Position numbers and translations under genes: made by a program. Of a stretch of DNA of 63,934 bases, positions 33,623-42,804 are shown in pieces; the stretch's first letter is position 1; the number at the start of each line of letters is the position of its first letter. Location of the stretch: the NCBI GenBank assembly GCA_028291985.1, contig JAQGNE010000067.1, positions 1 to 63,934 of the forward strand, written 5' to 3'. This stretch comes from Polaromonas sp. (GTDB lineage: Bacteria; Pseudomonadota; Gammaproteobacteria; Burkholderiales; Burkholderiaceae_C). Below the pieces are notes generated by a model. It was given only the letters and a program-made list of their open reading frames with translations, was not told where the DNA came from and did no database searches.

Positions 33623-33850
33623 TCAGTCCTTGCGCCTGAAGGCTTCCGCGCCGCCGCTGCCGCCGCCATCGGGAAAGTCATGGCGCTTGAGCACAGGGAA
33701 GCTGTGTGGCGTTTGTGTTTCGGGTGCCTCTGTCAGCGTGCTGGCGCGGTTCGCGTCGTCATCGGGCTCGTCGTTGCTGGCCTGAAGGTTGGCAGCATTC
33801 ACCAGGGTTGTCGTTGGCGGCTGAGCAGAGGAAGCGGCTGGAAGGGTCAT
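33623..33850 (-). CDS. 75-residue disordered small protein
   Basis: A small open frame with AAGGA before the ATG at 33850. The protein is rich in Thr, Pro, Asp and Ala (ASNDEPDDDANRASTLTEAP) and ends SFPVLKRHDFPDGGGSGGAE AFRRKD. No domain, signal peptide or membrane segment is visible, and I do not recognise it. It lies upstream of xthA on the same strand with a 45-base gap. The ribosome site is the main support. Confidence 0.55.
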   Translation of the reverse strand: MTLPAASSAQPPTTTLVNAANLQASNDEPDDDANRASTLTEAPETQTPHSFPVLKRHDFPDGGGSGGAEAFRRKD

Positions 33851-34065
33851 GAAGATTCCTTGGTTTTGATCCAAATTACCAGTCGCTTGGCTCAACAGCT
33901 GTCGGACAAAAGCGCAAGTTTGTTTTGCGGGCCGATGGCTGCTTTAACCTGCTGGTTTTTGTTGTTGTGTATGGCGTGTTGTTGCTGAGGCCGCTGCAGC
34001 GGTGGCGGCTAGGCCCGAGCGCAGCACCTGCATCTTCAACCGCTCATCGGGAGCTAAGCCTGGTC

Positions 34066-36495
34066 ATGAAAAGACGTGAATTTTCGCAACTGGCGACATT
34101 GATGGCAGCGGCTTCGTCCATGCACGCGCTGGCGCAGACGGCCGGGTCCGCCAGTGCGGCGCGCCCTTCGCCGGGCGGCAGCAAGCGTGGCGCTGGCGCC
34201 TCTATCGGCACCAATCTGTCGGGCATGGAATGGGGAAGGCCCGGACTGCGCCATGGCTTGAGCAGCCAGCCCAACATCCACTTCACCGTGCCGCGCAAGG
34301 CCGATATTGCGTACTTGGCGGCCAATGGCTTTCGAAAAAACCGTTTACCGATTCAGTGGGAACTGCTGCAGCCCATGCTGCACGACACCCAGGCCAACCA
34401 GGGCGCCAGAATCGCCATCGGCGAGCCGGGGCAGTTCCATGCAACGTATGAGTCCTACATCACCGGCGTGCTGGACGCGCATGCTGCTGTTGGCGCCACC
34501 TGCATCGTCGACTTGCACAACTCATGCCGGTACCGGGATTTTCGCTACCAGCCCGATGGCGCTGTGATCGGCCTGGCGGTGCCGCCGGGTGCATTGCTCA
34601 GGCCTTACACCCGCAGCCGTGATCAGATCTGGACGCGCATCTTTTCCCTGGAGCCAGGGGCCACGCTGACGCAGGCGCACTTTGTTGATTTCTGGACGCG
34701 GGCGGCGCGCAAGTGGATGAAACACCCCGGTTTTGGCGGCTATGGCTTGATGAACGAGCCGCACGACATGCCCAAGCCCGGCTCGCTGGTCGGGTCGGAC
34801 GAAGAAGGCGCGGACGCCAGGGAAGACCTGGCGATATGGCCGGCCTATGCGCTGGCGGCGATACGCGCAATCCGGGCAAGCGATCCGAAAGGGCTGATCT
34901 ATGTAAGCGGCAACCAGTGGAGCGCGGCGATGGCCATGGGCACCAAAAACCCGGGCTTTCCGCTGGAAGGCGGCAACCTGATCTATGAAGTCCATATGTA
35001 CCTGGACGCCTTCAACAACGGCGCAACCTTTGATTACGACACCGAGGTCGGCAAAAAAATGAGTGCTGGTTTTGGCCGCGGGTCCATCCACCGCATGACC
35101 GGTGTTGACCGCCTGCGGCTGGCCACCGACTGGGCGCGCAAGGAAAAAGTCAAGCTGGCCCTGACCGAAGTCGGCATGCCGATTGACGACATACGCTGGC
35201 GCGACATGTTTTTGCCGGCCGCGCAGCATGCCCATGAGGCCGATTGCGAGATCTACACCTGGATGGGCGGCAACCACTGGCCGATTCGTAACTACCCGAT
35301 CAACCAGGTGCCGGGCTGGCACCAGAACAAGACGCTTGAACCCCTGGTGGCCGGCGTGCTGAAAGAGGTGGTGGGCATCGACCAGGCGAGCCTGTTCGAC
35401 GACGGACCCGGCTACTCAACCGCAGGCGTGCCGGTAACCATCACGGTGTACGCCCGCGGCAACCTCGCCAAACAACGGGTGTTGTCGGTGTCGTCCAGCG
35501 GCAAGGGAAAGCTCAGCAAGACACGCTTGGTCATTGATGCCGGCGCCAACGGCAGCGATACCTACACTTATACCCCTGCAGACAACGAAGCGGCCGTGCT
35601 GACCTACAGCAGCGAGACTGCTAGCCAGCAGCTTCCCCCGCCGCGCCAGGTGTTCTCCATCGCGGACCCGGTCCGGCATGCCAGCAAGAGCCTGGCTGAA
35701 GCCGCCCTTACCGTGCTGGCCAAACACCAGGCCTGCAAATGGAACATGGCCGATGCGTACACCGACTATGTGCTTGGCGCGCCGGCAGCATCTGGCGACC
35801 CGATTCGGGCGGTGTCGGATTCCGGCTTTGGTTCCAGCCCCGGCAACGCGATGGAAATGCTCAACTTTCTGAACGACGACAGCGCCAGCATGGGCACTAT
35901 TCGCATGCCGGCCATGCGCGTGCGGCAGGGTAAAAAAAGTGCCGATTTTGACCGACTCGACACCACCGGCCTATGGTGCAAGAAGCGCACGCCGGTGCCC
36001 GTCACGCAGCCCGATCCCGTCAACCGCGTGCCCTACAACCTGGATGACGCCTACTTCGTGGTGGCGCTGGTCAGCGTGACCGGCAACAACACCGGCGGCG
36101 TTGTGTTTGAGGCCTCACGCGCTGAGGACGCACAATTTTGCGAGCTGGGTTTTCAGGGCAACCGGCCCAGGGCGGTGTGGACTGACCCAAAAGGCCAGGC
36201 GCATACGCTGTCAAGCCCCAAGGAGCTGACGCCCGACACGCCGACCGTGCTGTCGCTGGCATGTTCTCGCGGGTCGCAAATTTTGCGCGTGGACGGCACG
36301 GAAGCTGCCAACGGCCGTGCAACGCTGCCTGCAGCGCCTTTCTCGCAAATGCTGATCGGCTGGGGGTTTCCCAGCTACTTTCCGCGCAAGGGATTTCGCG
36401 GTTCGGTCTATGCGGTAGTCACCGGCAAGGGAAGGCCGACGCCTGGTGAGATGGGTGTGCTGGAGCGCTACCTGGCAGGGCTGGCCAGCGCCTGA
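34066..36495 (+). CDS. Exported two-part glycoside hydrolase family 5 protein
   Basis: An 809-residue protein. The ATG at 34066 is chosen because it opens a twin-arginine-like leader (MKRREFSQLATLMAAAS). Residues ~45-430 form a GH5 cellulase-type barrel: FRKNRLPIQWELLQP, GYGLMNEPHDM with the acid/base Glu231, YEVHMYLD, and LALTEVGMP with the nucleophile Glu368. Residues ~440-520 look like an Ig/Fn-like beta module (VPVTITVYARGN). The last ~270 residues resemble a jelly-roll/lectin-like domain (AYFVVALVSV, GGVVFEASRAED) often used for sugar binding. It probably hydrolyses a beta-glucan; polysaccharide identity is unknown. No signs of a neighbouring polysaccharide locus. Confidence 0.85.
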   Translation: MKRREFSQLATLMAAASSMHALAQTAGSASAARPSPGGSKRGAGASIGTNLSGMEWGRPGLRHGLSSQPNIHFTVPRKADIAYLAANGFRKNRLPIQWELLQPMLHDTQANQGARIAIGEPGQFHATYESYITGVLDAHAAVGATCIVDLHNSCRYRDFRYQPDGAVIGLAVPPGALLRPYTRSRDQIWTRIFSLEPGATLTQAHFVDFWTRAARKWMKHPGFGGYGLMNEPHDMPKPGSLVGSDEEGADAREDLAIWPAYALAAIRAIRASDPKGLIYVSGNQWSAAMAMGTKNPGFPLEGGNLIYEVHMYLDAFNNGATFDYDTEVGKKMSAGFGRGSIHRMTGVDRLRLATDWARKEKVKLALTEVGMPIDDIRWRDMFLPAAQHAHEADCEIYTWMGGNHWPIRNYPINQVPGWHQNKTLEPLVAGVLKEVVGIDQASLFDDGPGYSTAGVPVTITVYARGNLAKQRVLSVSSSGKGKLSKTRLVIDAGANGSDTYTYTPADNEAAVLTYSSETASQQLPPPRQVFSIADPVRHASKSLAEAALTVLAKHQACKWNMADAYTDYVLGAPAASGDPIRAVSDSGFGSSPGNAMEMLNFLNDDSASMGTIRMPAMRVRQGKKSADFDRLDTTGLWCKKRTPVPVTQPDPVNRVPYNLDDAYFVVALVSVTGNNTGGVVFEASRAEDAQFCELGFQGNRPRAVWTDPKGQAHTLSSPKELTPDTPTVLSLACSRGSQILRVDGTEAANGRATLPAAPFSQMLIGWGFPSYFPRKGFRGSVYAVVTGKGRPTPGEMGVLERYLAGLASA

Positions 36496-36651
36496 TGGGC
36501 AACGGGTTGTCCACGCAGGCAACGATTTGCGGCGCGTAAAACGGGCGACTTGCCAATCAGGGGAGAATGCCTGCTGCTTCGCTGCACAGCGGGCGCTGCC
36601 GGCATCTGGCTGCGCCCATGCACATCCCTTCCACTCGAAAGAAAAACATCC

Positions 36652-37185
36652 ATGGCTTCTGATTCCCTCAACACATCTTCGCTGTCGATGCATGCCGCGT
36701 CCATTCCGGTTTTCAGGCAAATCCTGGGCGGCCTCAAGCAGGTGCTGGCCAAGGCCGACGCACATGCCACCGCCAAAAAGATAGAGCCGGACGCGCTGCT
36801 CCAGGCGAGGCTTTACCCTGACATGTTTGCGCTGTTGCGGCAGGTTCAGGTCGCCAGCGACTTCGCCAAAAGCGTTGCAGCCCGGCTGGCGGGGGTTGAC
36901 GTGCCCAGGCTGGACGACACCGAAAATACCTTCGCCGAATTGCAGGCCCGCATCGACACCGTGCTGGCATTTATCGATGGGTTGGAGCCGGCGCTGTTTG
37001 ATGCAGCAGCCACCCGGGAGATCATCACCCAGGCAGGCACGCCTAAGGAAAAGCGTTTCACCGGCCAGTCGTACCTGCTCAACTACGGCCTGCCGCATTT
37101 TTTCTTTCATGTCACCACCGCTTATGCCATCCTGCGACACAACGGTGTGGAAGTCGGCAAGAAAGACTTTATCGGGTCTTATTGA
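36652..37185 (+). CDS. DUF1993 family protein
   Basis: A 177-residue all-helical protein of the DUF1993 (DinB-like four-helix) family: LSMHAASIPVFRQILGGLKQ at the N-terminus, LYPDMFALLRQVQVASDF with the LxxDMxPL-like motif, and the C-terminal LLNYGLPHFFFHVTTAYAIL. The His-containing motifs fit a metal-binding DinB-superfamily fold. The ATG at 36652 begins the homology. Function is unknown. A dispersed repeat lies 14 bases beyond its stop. Confidence 0.9.
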   Translation: MASDSLNTSSLSMHAASIPVFRQILGGLKQVLAKADAHATAKKIEPDALLQARLYPDMFALLRQVQVASDFAKSVAARLAGVDVPRLDDTENTFAELQARIDTVLAFIDGLEPALFDAAATREIITQAGTPKEKRFTGQSYLLNYGLPHFFFHVTTAYAILRHNGVEVGKKDFIGSY

Positions 37186-37198
37186 TCAAAACTGAAGA

Positions 37199-37262
37199 AT
37201 ATTGATAAAAAGTGCCTCCAGCCCAGCCTCTACCTGGGCAGGTAGCTACTAATAAAATAGCA
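37199..37262 (+). repeat. Dispersed palindromic repeat, copy 6
   Basis: A well-preserved copy: ATAAAAAGTGCCTCCAGCCC, then GCCTCTACCTGGGCAGG and the right hairpin GCTACtaataaaATAGCA. Confidence 0.87.
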
Positions 37263-37324
37263 GAAGACAAGGTTTGTAAATCGCGGAAAGTACGGGTGAG
37301 GCGCTGCAAAAGCGGGCAAAGCGC

Positions 37325-37785
37325 TCAGGCCATGCGGCCCTTGTTCTGCTGCACCGTGCAACTGCTGATGCGCCACAGCTTGCCTTTTTGCCGCTGCAAG
37401 GTGTACAGGGCGCCAGGAGTTGCCATCGACGTCGAGCATTTGCACCCGCTGCACTGCCTCGTCGCCCCGGCCTTTCACCTTCAAAAAAGCCACCGCCGCC
37501 GGGCGGTACACCACCGGGTAACCCTCGCGAACCATGCGCATCAAGTTTTCGGCAGAGCCCATGGATCCCCGAATAGGGGCACCGCGAAAGAAAACGCCTG
37601 CGCGGCGTCGTCACGGGCAAACGCATGGAGCTGTTCCTGCACCACCCGGCGAACTTCGCGTTCATCGGCTGGGGTAAGCACGGCGGCGGACTTCGCAGAA
37701 GCCTCGGAGCTTGCCGTGCTGCTCGATCTGGCCGGCTGGGCAATGCAGGGCAAGACAGCAGCACAAGCACCAGAACCATTGGCAA
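37325..37785 (-). pseudogene. DUF4864 family protein, frameshifted
   Basis: Three or four frame segments join into one exported DUF4864 protein: a hydrophobic leader (MVLVLVLLSCPALP), then VLTPADEREVRRVVQEQLHA FARDDAAQAFSFA, then GSAENLMRMVREGYPVVYRP with RVQMLDVDGNSW, and finally ALYTLQRQKGKLWRISSC TVQQNKGRMA ending at the TGA at 37325. Shifts fall near 37715, 37575 and 37400. All pieces line up in the family order, so the gene is complete in content but unreadable as one chain. It may be a decayed gene or a cluster of assembly indels. Confidence 0.8.
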
Positions 37786-38231
37786 GGTCAGCAGGTCAGC
37801 AGGTCAGTAGGGCAGTAGGCACTGTGATCTTCCCTCTCTTGCCACGTTGCCGAGGGCGTAGGGCCGGATAGGTGAGCGCAAATGTACGGCCCGCGGGCCT
37901 CAAAATAGTCAGCCATGTCACCTTTGCATCAGACAACGAAAAAGCAATGAGCGGAACCGCACAGTGGAATTGCACAGCGGAAACAAACAGCGCGATCAAG
38001 CACGCATCCGGCAGGTACGTCCGTGCAGCGCTGCCGGATGCAATTGGAGGCACCGCCGGCAGGCGGCCATGCATCACGGCGTACAAGTCAGCGGCCTTTC
38101 TCAACCCGGCAAGCGCTGGCGGTGAAGTCCTGCGGATGCGTCATGGTATGCCTGTCAGGCGGCTCGGGCTCTGGTGATACAAATGGGGCGAGCGCACAAC
38201 ATCTTGCTCGCTTTCCAACACAAGGATTTTC
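37786..38231. other. Intergenic region with no supported gene
   Basis: Open frames exist on both strands, but none has a ribosome site together with plausible protein composition. It contains short direct repeats (CAGCAGGTCAGCAGGTCAG near 37790-37808). The last ~60 bases probably hold the promoter of the TspO gene. Confidence 0.5.
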
Positions 38232-38645
38232 ATGGACGGAACTTCCGCCACCAGCAGCGCCGCCTGGTATGCCCAGCTCATCAAACCGTTTTTTGCGCCG
38301 CCGTCCTTTGTGTTCGGACCGGTGTGGACGATGCTCTACATCATCATCGCCATCACCTTTGGCTATGTGCTGGTGCAGTACCTCAAGCGCCGGCTGCCGC
38401 TGCGGCAATTGATGCCGTTTGCGTTGAATCTTGTTTTCAATGCGGCTTACACGCCTATCCAGTTCGGCCTGAAAAACAACTGGCTGGCCAGCCTGGACAT
38501 TCTGCTGGTGCTGGGCACGCTGGTCTGGGCGCTGGCCAGCATCTGGCATCGGGCCCGCTGGGTGGCCTATGCCAACATTCCCTATCTGCTGTGGGTTGCA
38601 TTTGCCGCCGTTCTGCAGCTGTCCATCACCTGGCTTAACCGCTAG
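38232..38645 (+). CDS. tspO: TspO/MBR family tryptophan-rich sensory protein
   Basis: A 137-residue inner-membrane protein with five hydrophobic helices. TspO signatures are present: KPFFAPPSFVFGPVWTMLYI (the first Trp/Pro-rich loop), LNLVFNAAYTPIQFGLKN (helix 3), and YANIPYLLWVAFAAVLQLS (cholesterol/porphyrin-site end). It lacks some of the tryptophans usual in the family. TspO proteins bind porphyrins and modulate stress or pigment gene expression. It stands 85 bases ahead of the carboxylesterase gene on the same strand. Confidence 0.9.
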   Translation: MDGTSATSSAAWYAQLIKPFFAPPSFVFGPVWTMLYIIIAITFGYVLVQYLKRRLPLRQLMPFALNLVFNAAYTPIQFGLKNNWLASLDILLVLGTLVWALASIWHRARWVAYANIPYLLWVAFAAVLQLSITWLNR

Positions 38646-38729
38646 GGCTTTGCAATGCCGTCAGCTCGTAGCCTGGCGGCGCCGCTTTTAAAATCGGGGT
38701 TGTCAACAACCTCGTAGCAGGAATTTTCA

Positions 38730-39392
38730 ATGTCACTTCAGGTCATCGAAGCGCAAACAGGCGAAAACCCGGTCGCCACCATTCTTGTAATGCACGGCCT
38801 TGGCGCGGATGGCCGCGATTTCCTGCCGATTGCCCAACAGCTGGACTTAGGGGCCATTGGTCCGGTCCGCTTTCTGTTTCCCAACGCGCCATCGATTCCC
38901 GTCACCATCAACGGCGGCTACGTCATGCCGGCTTGGTATGACCTGCTGGGCGCCGAGCTCATCAAGCGCGAGGACGAGACCGGGCTGCGCAAATCACAGG
39001 CTGCCATCGAAGCATTGATCGCCAACGAGAAAGCGCGTGGCATCGCGGCCAACCGCATCGTGGTTGCTGGCTTCTCACAGGGTTGCGCGATGGCCTTGAT
39101 GGTCGGCCTGCGCCATGCGGAGCGGCTGGCCGGTGTTGTCGGCATGTCGGGTTACCTGCCGCTGGCGAGCCAGACCGCCACAGAACGCAGCAGCGCCAGC
39201 CAGGGCATGCCGATTTTTCTGGCTCACGGCAGCCGTGACGGTATCGTCCCGATTGACCGGGCGCGTGCTTCGCGCGATGCGCTCATTACCATGGGACTGC
39301 GTGTGGATTGGCACGAGTACGTGATGGAGCACTCGGTGTGCCCCCAGGAGATTGCTGATCTTGAAAAGTGGCTGGTTCGCGTGCTTGGCTGA
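38730..39392 (+). CDS. Alpha/beta hydrolase, carboxylesterase/phospholipase family
   Basis: A 220-residue cytoplasmic esterase of the phospholipase/carboxylesterase (EstB/YpfH-like) family. Features: VMHGLGADGRDFLP (oxyanion loop), the nucleophile elbow GFSQGCAMAL (Ser ~117), LAHGSRDGIVP (catalytic Asp ~170) and MEHSVCPQEI (catalytic His ~200). GCAGGAA precedes the ATG at 38730. It hydrolyses short-chain esters or lysophospholipids by family. Its end lies 57 bases from the convergent 213-residue gene. Confidence 0.92.
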   Translation: MSLQVIEAQTGENPVATILVMHGLGADGRDFLPIAQQLDLGAIGPVRFLFPNAPSIPVTINGGYVMPAWYDLLGAELIKREDETGLRKSQAAIEALIANEKARGIAANRIVVAGFSQGCAMALMVGLRHAERLAGVVGMSGYLPLASQTATERSSASQGMPIFLAHGSRDGIVPIDRARASRDALITMGLRVDWHEYVMEHSVCPQEIADLEKWLVRVLG

Positions 39393-39448
39393 CGCGCTTG
39401 CAGGCCGTACCCTGCAACCTGGCCGGCCAGGCCTTCCTTGGCTCTTGC

Positions 39449-40090
39449 TTACAACGGCGAAGGCTGGGTTTTTTCGTAGCCTACCGGTGTCATTTCTGCC
39501 ATGGACTGCCGGTTCAGTTCACGGTCGCGGATCGCAAACAGCTTTTCGATGTCGTCCCGGGGCTCCGAGTCGCCAGCCACTGCTGCAGGCCCGGGGCTTA
39601 CTGTCCAGGACGGTTGCAGCTCTGCCGCATGCTGCTCGGGTGAAGGAGCGGTCTTGGCCCAGTATGCTTTTTGAGGCAGATGAACGTACGGGCAGCTTTC
39701 GCTGACATCAAATTGCCACGACATGCCGTGCATCCAGCGGACGGAATCGGGTTCGAATTTCAGGATGTCAGCCCGGAACTGGCTTTGCACCGCATACAGG
39801 TAGTGCATCAGCCGGTCATCCCATTGGCTGACGATCAGCCGAACATACAGTCCGGGGCCCCTGCTGCGGCTGGAAATCATCAGCATCTCGCAGCGAATCC
39901 AGTTCGCGGGGATGCCATGCCGGTCCAGCAGGTCTCGCAGCAAAATTTGTATCAATTGTCGACGTGCAGAGTTTTCCGAACCGTCCTGAATCGTCAGCGG
40001 GTTATCCAGACGTGAAGACGAAGGCGTCTTGATTTTGGACAAACCGGCTGCTGTCACTGTACGAAACAGCGCTGTCATGATGTTTTTCAT
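39449..40090 (-). CDS. Conserved-looking hypothetical protein, 213 residues
   Basis: About 213 residues from the ATG at 40090 (the frame extends to 40186, but the extra part is Cys/Arg-rich and unlikely). A mixed alpha/beta core contains RQLIQILLRDLLDRHGIPAN WIRCEM and VRLIVSQWDDRLMHYLYAVQ, followed by a Pro-rich linker and the acidic/Arg segment DIEKLFAIRDRELNR. No signal peptide or known motif is seen, and I cannot name a family. It is divergent from gshA with a 315-base gap. Confidence 0.65.
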   Translation of the reverse strand: MKNIMTALFRTVTAAGLSKIKTPSSSRLDNPLTIQDGSENSARRQLIQILLRDLLDRHGIPANWIRCEMLMISSRSRGPGLYVRLIVSQWDDRLMHYLYAVQSQFRADILKFEPDSVRWMHGMSWQFDVSESCPYVHLPQKAYWAKTAPSPEQHAAELQPSWTVSPGPAAVAGDSEPRDDIEKLFAIRDRELNRQSMAEMTPVGYEKTQPSPL

Positions 40091-40404
40091 ACCGTGTCTG
40101 GATGCGTTGCCGCGCTGTTGACAGCATGCGCTAGACCTGGCGGCGCGGCTGAAGGGGTGGCAGATGTTACAAAATGCATCCATCATGACGGATTTTTGGG
40201 CGGTTGTTCCAAGTGGGCGGTGATTTGCCCGGCCTATCCGTGACCAACGTCATCAAAACACCACGAATGCACTGATGAGCGGTATCGCCTGTCATGCGCG
40301 GCCCAGCCAAGCGGGCCAGCGCGGGAGCTTACTGTCAGCGCTGTCAAGCAAGGCGGTGCCAGCGAAAACCCTATGCGTGTGATACCTTCCAGCCCAATCA
40401 GGAT
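40091..40404. other. Divergent intergenic region upstream of gshA
   Basis: No separate gene is supported; it should hold the promoters of the 213-residue gene and of gshA. No clear operator, riboswitch or terminator was recognised. Confidence 0.5.
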
Positions 40405-42018
40405 ATGAAAGACAAGTACATGTTTGAGCAATCGGCCGCCGAGAGCGCGCCACTGAACCGACCGGCACGGCAACAAGTAGAGGACAGCCTGGCCGGGCTG
40501 AGCGGCGAGCGGCTCAAGCGCATGCGCCGGGGCATCGAGAAAGAAAGCCTGCGCGCGCAACCGGGCGGTGGGCTCGCTCTGACGCCGCATCCCCAGGCGC
40601 TGGGCTCCGCACTCACGCATCCGAGCATCACCACCGATTTCAGTGAATCCCAGCTCGAGTTGGTAACTGCTGCGCATACCTCTGTCGATGCCGCGCTGGA
40701 GCAGCTGACGCAAATCCACCAGTTCACCTATCAGGCCATGCGGGCGCTGGGCGACGAGATGCTGTGGGTGTCGAGCATGCCGTGCGGCTTGCCGACCGAT
40801 GAGACGATTCCGATCGGCCGCTACGGCTCGTCCAATGTGGGCAGGGCCAAAAGCGTCTACCGCATGGGTCTGGGGCACCGTTACGGTCGCCGCATGCAGA
40901 CGATTTCGGGTATTCACTACAACTGGTCATTACCGGAGGTGACGAGCGCGGAATACTTTTCGCTGATCCGCAATTTTCGCCGGCAGGCATTTTTGCTGCT
41001 GTACCTGTTTGGTGCCTCCCCGGCCGTCTGCTCCAGCTTTTTGAATGGCCGCGAGCATGAACTGCAAAAGCTCAATGCCAGCACAATGTACATGCCGCAC
41101 GGTACGTCGCTACGTATGGGGCGACTGGGTTACCAGAGCGATGCACAGGCGTCGCTTGCCGTCAGCTACAACAGCCTGGACGGGTATGGCGCGTCATTGC
41201 AGGATGCGCTCACAAGGCCTTATCCGCCCTACGAGAAGGTCGGCATCCGCAACCCCGGCGGCGATTACAACCAGCTGGCAACCACACTGCTGCAGATCGA
41301 AAACGAGTTCTATGGAACGATCCGCCCGAAGCGCGTGATCAACCCCGGCGAGCGCCCGCTGCATGCACTGCGCGAACGCGGTGTTGAATATATCGAGGTT
41401 CGCCTGATGGACCTTGATCCTTTCGTGCCGGTCGGCATTACCGCCCAGACCATGCATTTTCTGGACGTTTTCCTGCTTCACTGCCTGCTGACCGACAGCC
41501 CGGAGGACAGCCCGGAAGAAATTGCCGCATTGGGGCGCAACCAGCATCGCACCGCAGCCCGTGGGCGCGAGCCGGGTTTGATGCTGGAGCGGGGCGGTAC
41601 GCAGGTCAGCCTGACCGACTGGGGTGCGGAAATCCTCACCCAGTGCGCGCCGATAGCGGCGCGGCTGGATGCGGTGCACGCCACCTGCCGGTACAGCGAC
41701 GCGCTGGCAGCGGCGCATGCGGCGCTGGGCGACCCTGACAGCCTGCCATCGGCCCGGGTGCTGGCCGCCATGGCGCAAGACCATGACCATTCGTTCGTGC
41801 GGTTCGTGCGGGCGCAGTCTGAACAAACCCGCAGCTTCATTGAAAGCCTGCCTTTTGCCGATGACGTGCGGGGGCAATTTGCGGCGCTGACTGCGCAATC
41901 GCTGGTCGAGCAAAAGCAGATCGAAGCGGCGGATACCTTGCCCTTTGAGCTTTATCGCCAGCAGTATGTGGCGGCCGACCGCTTGAACGTGCGCAAACGG
42001 GTCAGCGTGCCTGCCTGA
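40405..42018 (+). CDS. gshA: Glutamate-cysteine ligase
   Basis: A ~537-residue enzyme of the proteobacterial GshA family that joins glutamate and cysteine with ATP, the first step of glutathione synthesis. Recognisable segments are RMRRGIEKESLRA, THPSITTDFSESQLELVT, PIGRYGSSNVGRAKSVYR and RYGRRMQTISGIHYNWSLP, then KVGIRNPGGDYNQLATTLLQ and a C-terminal VEYIEVRLMDLDPF. Length fits E. coli GshA (518). The start is uncertain among 40294, 40405 and 40420; 40405 is taken as a compromise. No gshB is in the window. Confidence 0.92.
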   Translation: MKDKYMFEQSAAESAPLNRPARQQVEDSLAGLSGERLKRMRRGIEKESLRAQPGGGLALTPHPQALGSALTHPSITTDFSESQLELVTAAHTSVDAALEQLTQIHQFTYQAMRALGDEMLWVSSMPCGLPTDETIPIGRYGSSNVGRAKSVYRMGLGHRYGRRMQTISGIHYNWSLPEVTSAEYFSLIRNFRRQAFLLLYLFGASPAVCSSFLNGREHELQKLNASTMYMPHGTSLRMGRLGYQSDAQASLAVSYNSLDGYGASLQDALTRPYPPYEKVGIRNPGGDYNQLATTLLQIENEFYGTIRPKRVINPGERPLHALRERGVEYIEVRLMDLDPFVPVGITAQTMHFLDVFLLHCLLTDSPEDSPEEIAALGRNQHRTAARGREPGLMLERGGTQVSLTDWGAEILTQCAPIAARLDAVHATCRYSDALAAAHAALGDPDSLPSARVLAAMAQDHDHSFVRFVRAQSEQTRSFIESLPFADDVRGQFAALTAQSLVEQKQIEAADTLPFELYRQQYVAADRLNVRKRVSVPA

Positions 42019-42061
42019 ACCCTGGGTTAGAACCGCCAGCGCGGCTAACGTCCTGCAGACT

Positions 42062-42343
42062 TTATTTCGGTGGCGCTGGCGGAGCCATTCGCTGCCGAAG
42101 ATACAAGCCAATAAAGGCCAGGCCCAAAACCAGCGCAAACCAGCCCACGAGCGCTGACTTGGCCACGATGGACTGCATGCCGGGAGAGTTGATGAAATAG
42201 GGCGACAGCAACACGCCAAGCCCTATCAGCACACAAAAAATACCGCGCAGCAGCAAGTCTTGACGGCTTTTTGACAGCGCCTGGGCGGCTTTGCCCGCCT
42301 TTGTGGGATTCGGCCGCTGGGTGGGGGAAGAGGGAAGGGGCAT
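42062..42343 (-). CDS. Small two-helix membrane protein
   Basis: A 93-residue protein. The first ~28 residues are Pro/Lys-rich and cytoplasmic; then two hydrophobic segments (GIFCVLIGLGVLLSPYF and SALVGWFALVLGLAFIGLYL) with a short loop, and a basic-Pro tail (RQRMAPPAPPK). No family is recognised; size and layout are like many small inner-membrane proteins of Burkholderiales. It is convergent with gshA with 43 bases between. Confidence 0.65.
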   Translation of the reverse strand: MPLPSSPTQRPNPTKAGKAAQALSKSRQDLLLRGIFCVLIGLGVLLSPYFINSPGMQSIVAKSALVGWFALVLGLAFIGLYLRQRMAPPAPPK

Positions 42344-42804
42344 ACGGTTCGTTCGTGGTGCCGTTAACGGCAGCTGTGCAAAAAAAGGAAAGGTGCTGGC
42401 GCTGCGGCGCTGCAGTGCACCCGGCGCATGGAAGCCTCTACCGGGCGAGCAACACAGTATTTTGCGCCATGCGCACCCAGCACCGCTGCACTATTGCCGC
42501 GGCAGTGATGGCGAACCGTCGACCTGGTAAGCAGGCAATCATCGGTGGCACCTTCTACCCGCCACCGTTTCTCCTGTTTTTGTTAACGGGCCGCTGACGC
42601 CAGGAAACGCTAAATTTATGAAAAACTGCCTATAGCCCTTGTAAACTAAGGGTGTATAGCTATTAAAAGCATAGTGGTTGATTCAATTGACGGCGGGAGG
42701 AAAGGAGAGCACAACCAGCCTGAGCAAGCACTGAATGGCCTGCCCTTGGTGCGGCCTTCGCCCCTTCAAGCGGATTCGAATTCCGCCGTTTCGCGGTCCC
42801 GTAC
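42344..42804. other. Intergenic region with repeat copy and no gene
   Basis: No credible gene. It contains dispersed repeat copy 7 and a tRNA-T-arm-like palindrome (GCGGATTCGAATTCCGC, 42770-42786) without any matching tRNA body. Confidence 0.5.
42613..42674 (+). repeat. Dispersed palindromic repeat, copy 7
   Basis: Left end TTTATGAAAAACTGCCTATA, then GCCCTTGTAAACTAAGGG and the right hairpin GCTATtaaaagcATAG. Confidence 0.83.

Noticed and set aside
37872..38177. 101-residue plus-strand open frame
   Set aside because: No ribosome site, unconvincing composition, and no family resemblance.
42271..42597. Plus-strand open frame with Cys/His content
   Set aside because: It overlaps the start of the small membrane protein gene and lacks coding bias; probably chance.
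42770..42786. tRNA T-arm-like palindrome GCGGATTCGAATTCCGC
   Set aside because: No acceptor, D- or anticodon arms could be paired upstream at the right distance, and no CCA end follows, so it is not a tRNA gene. It might be an attachment-site scar, but there is no integrase.
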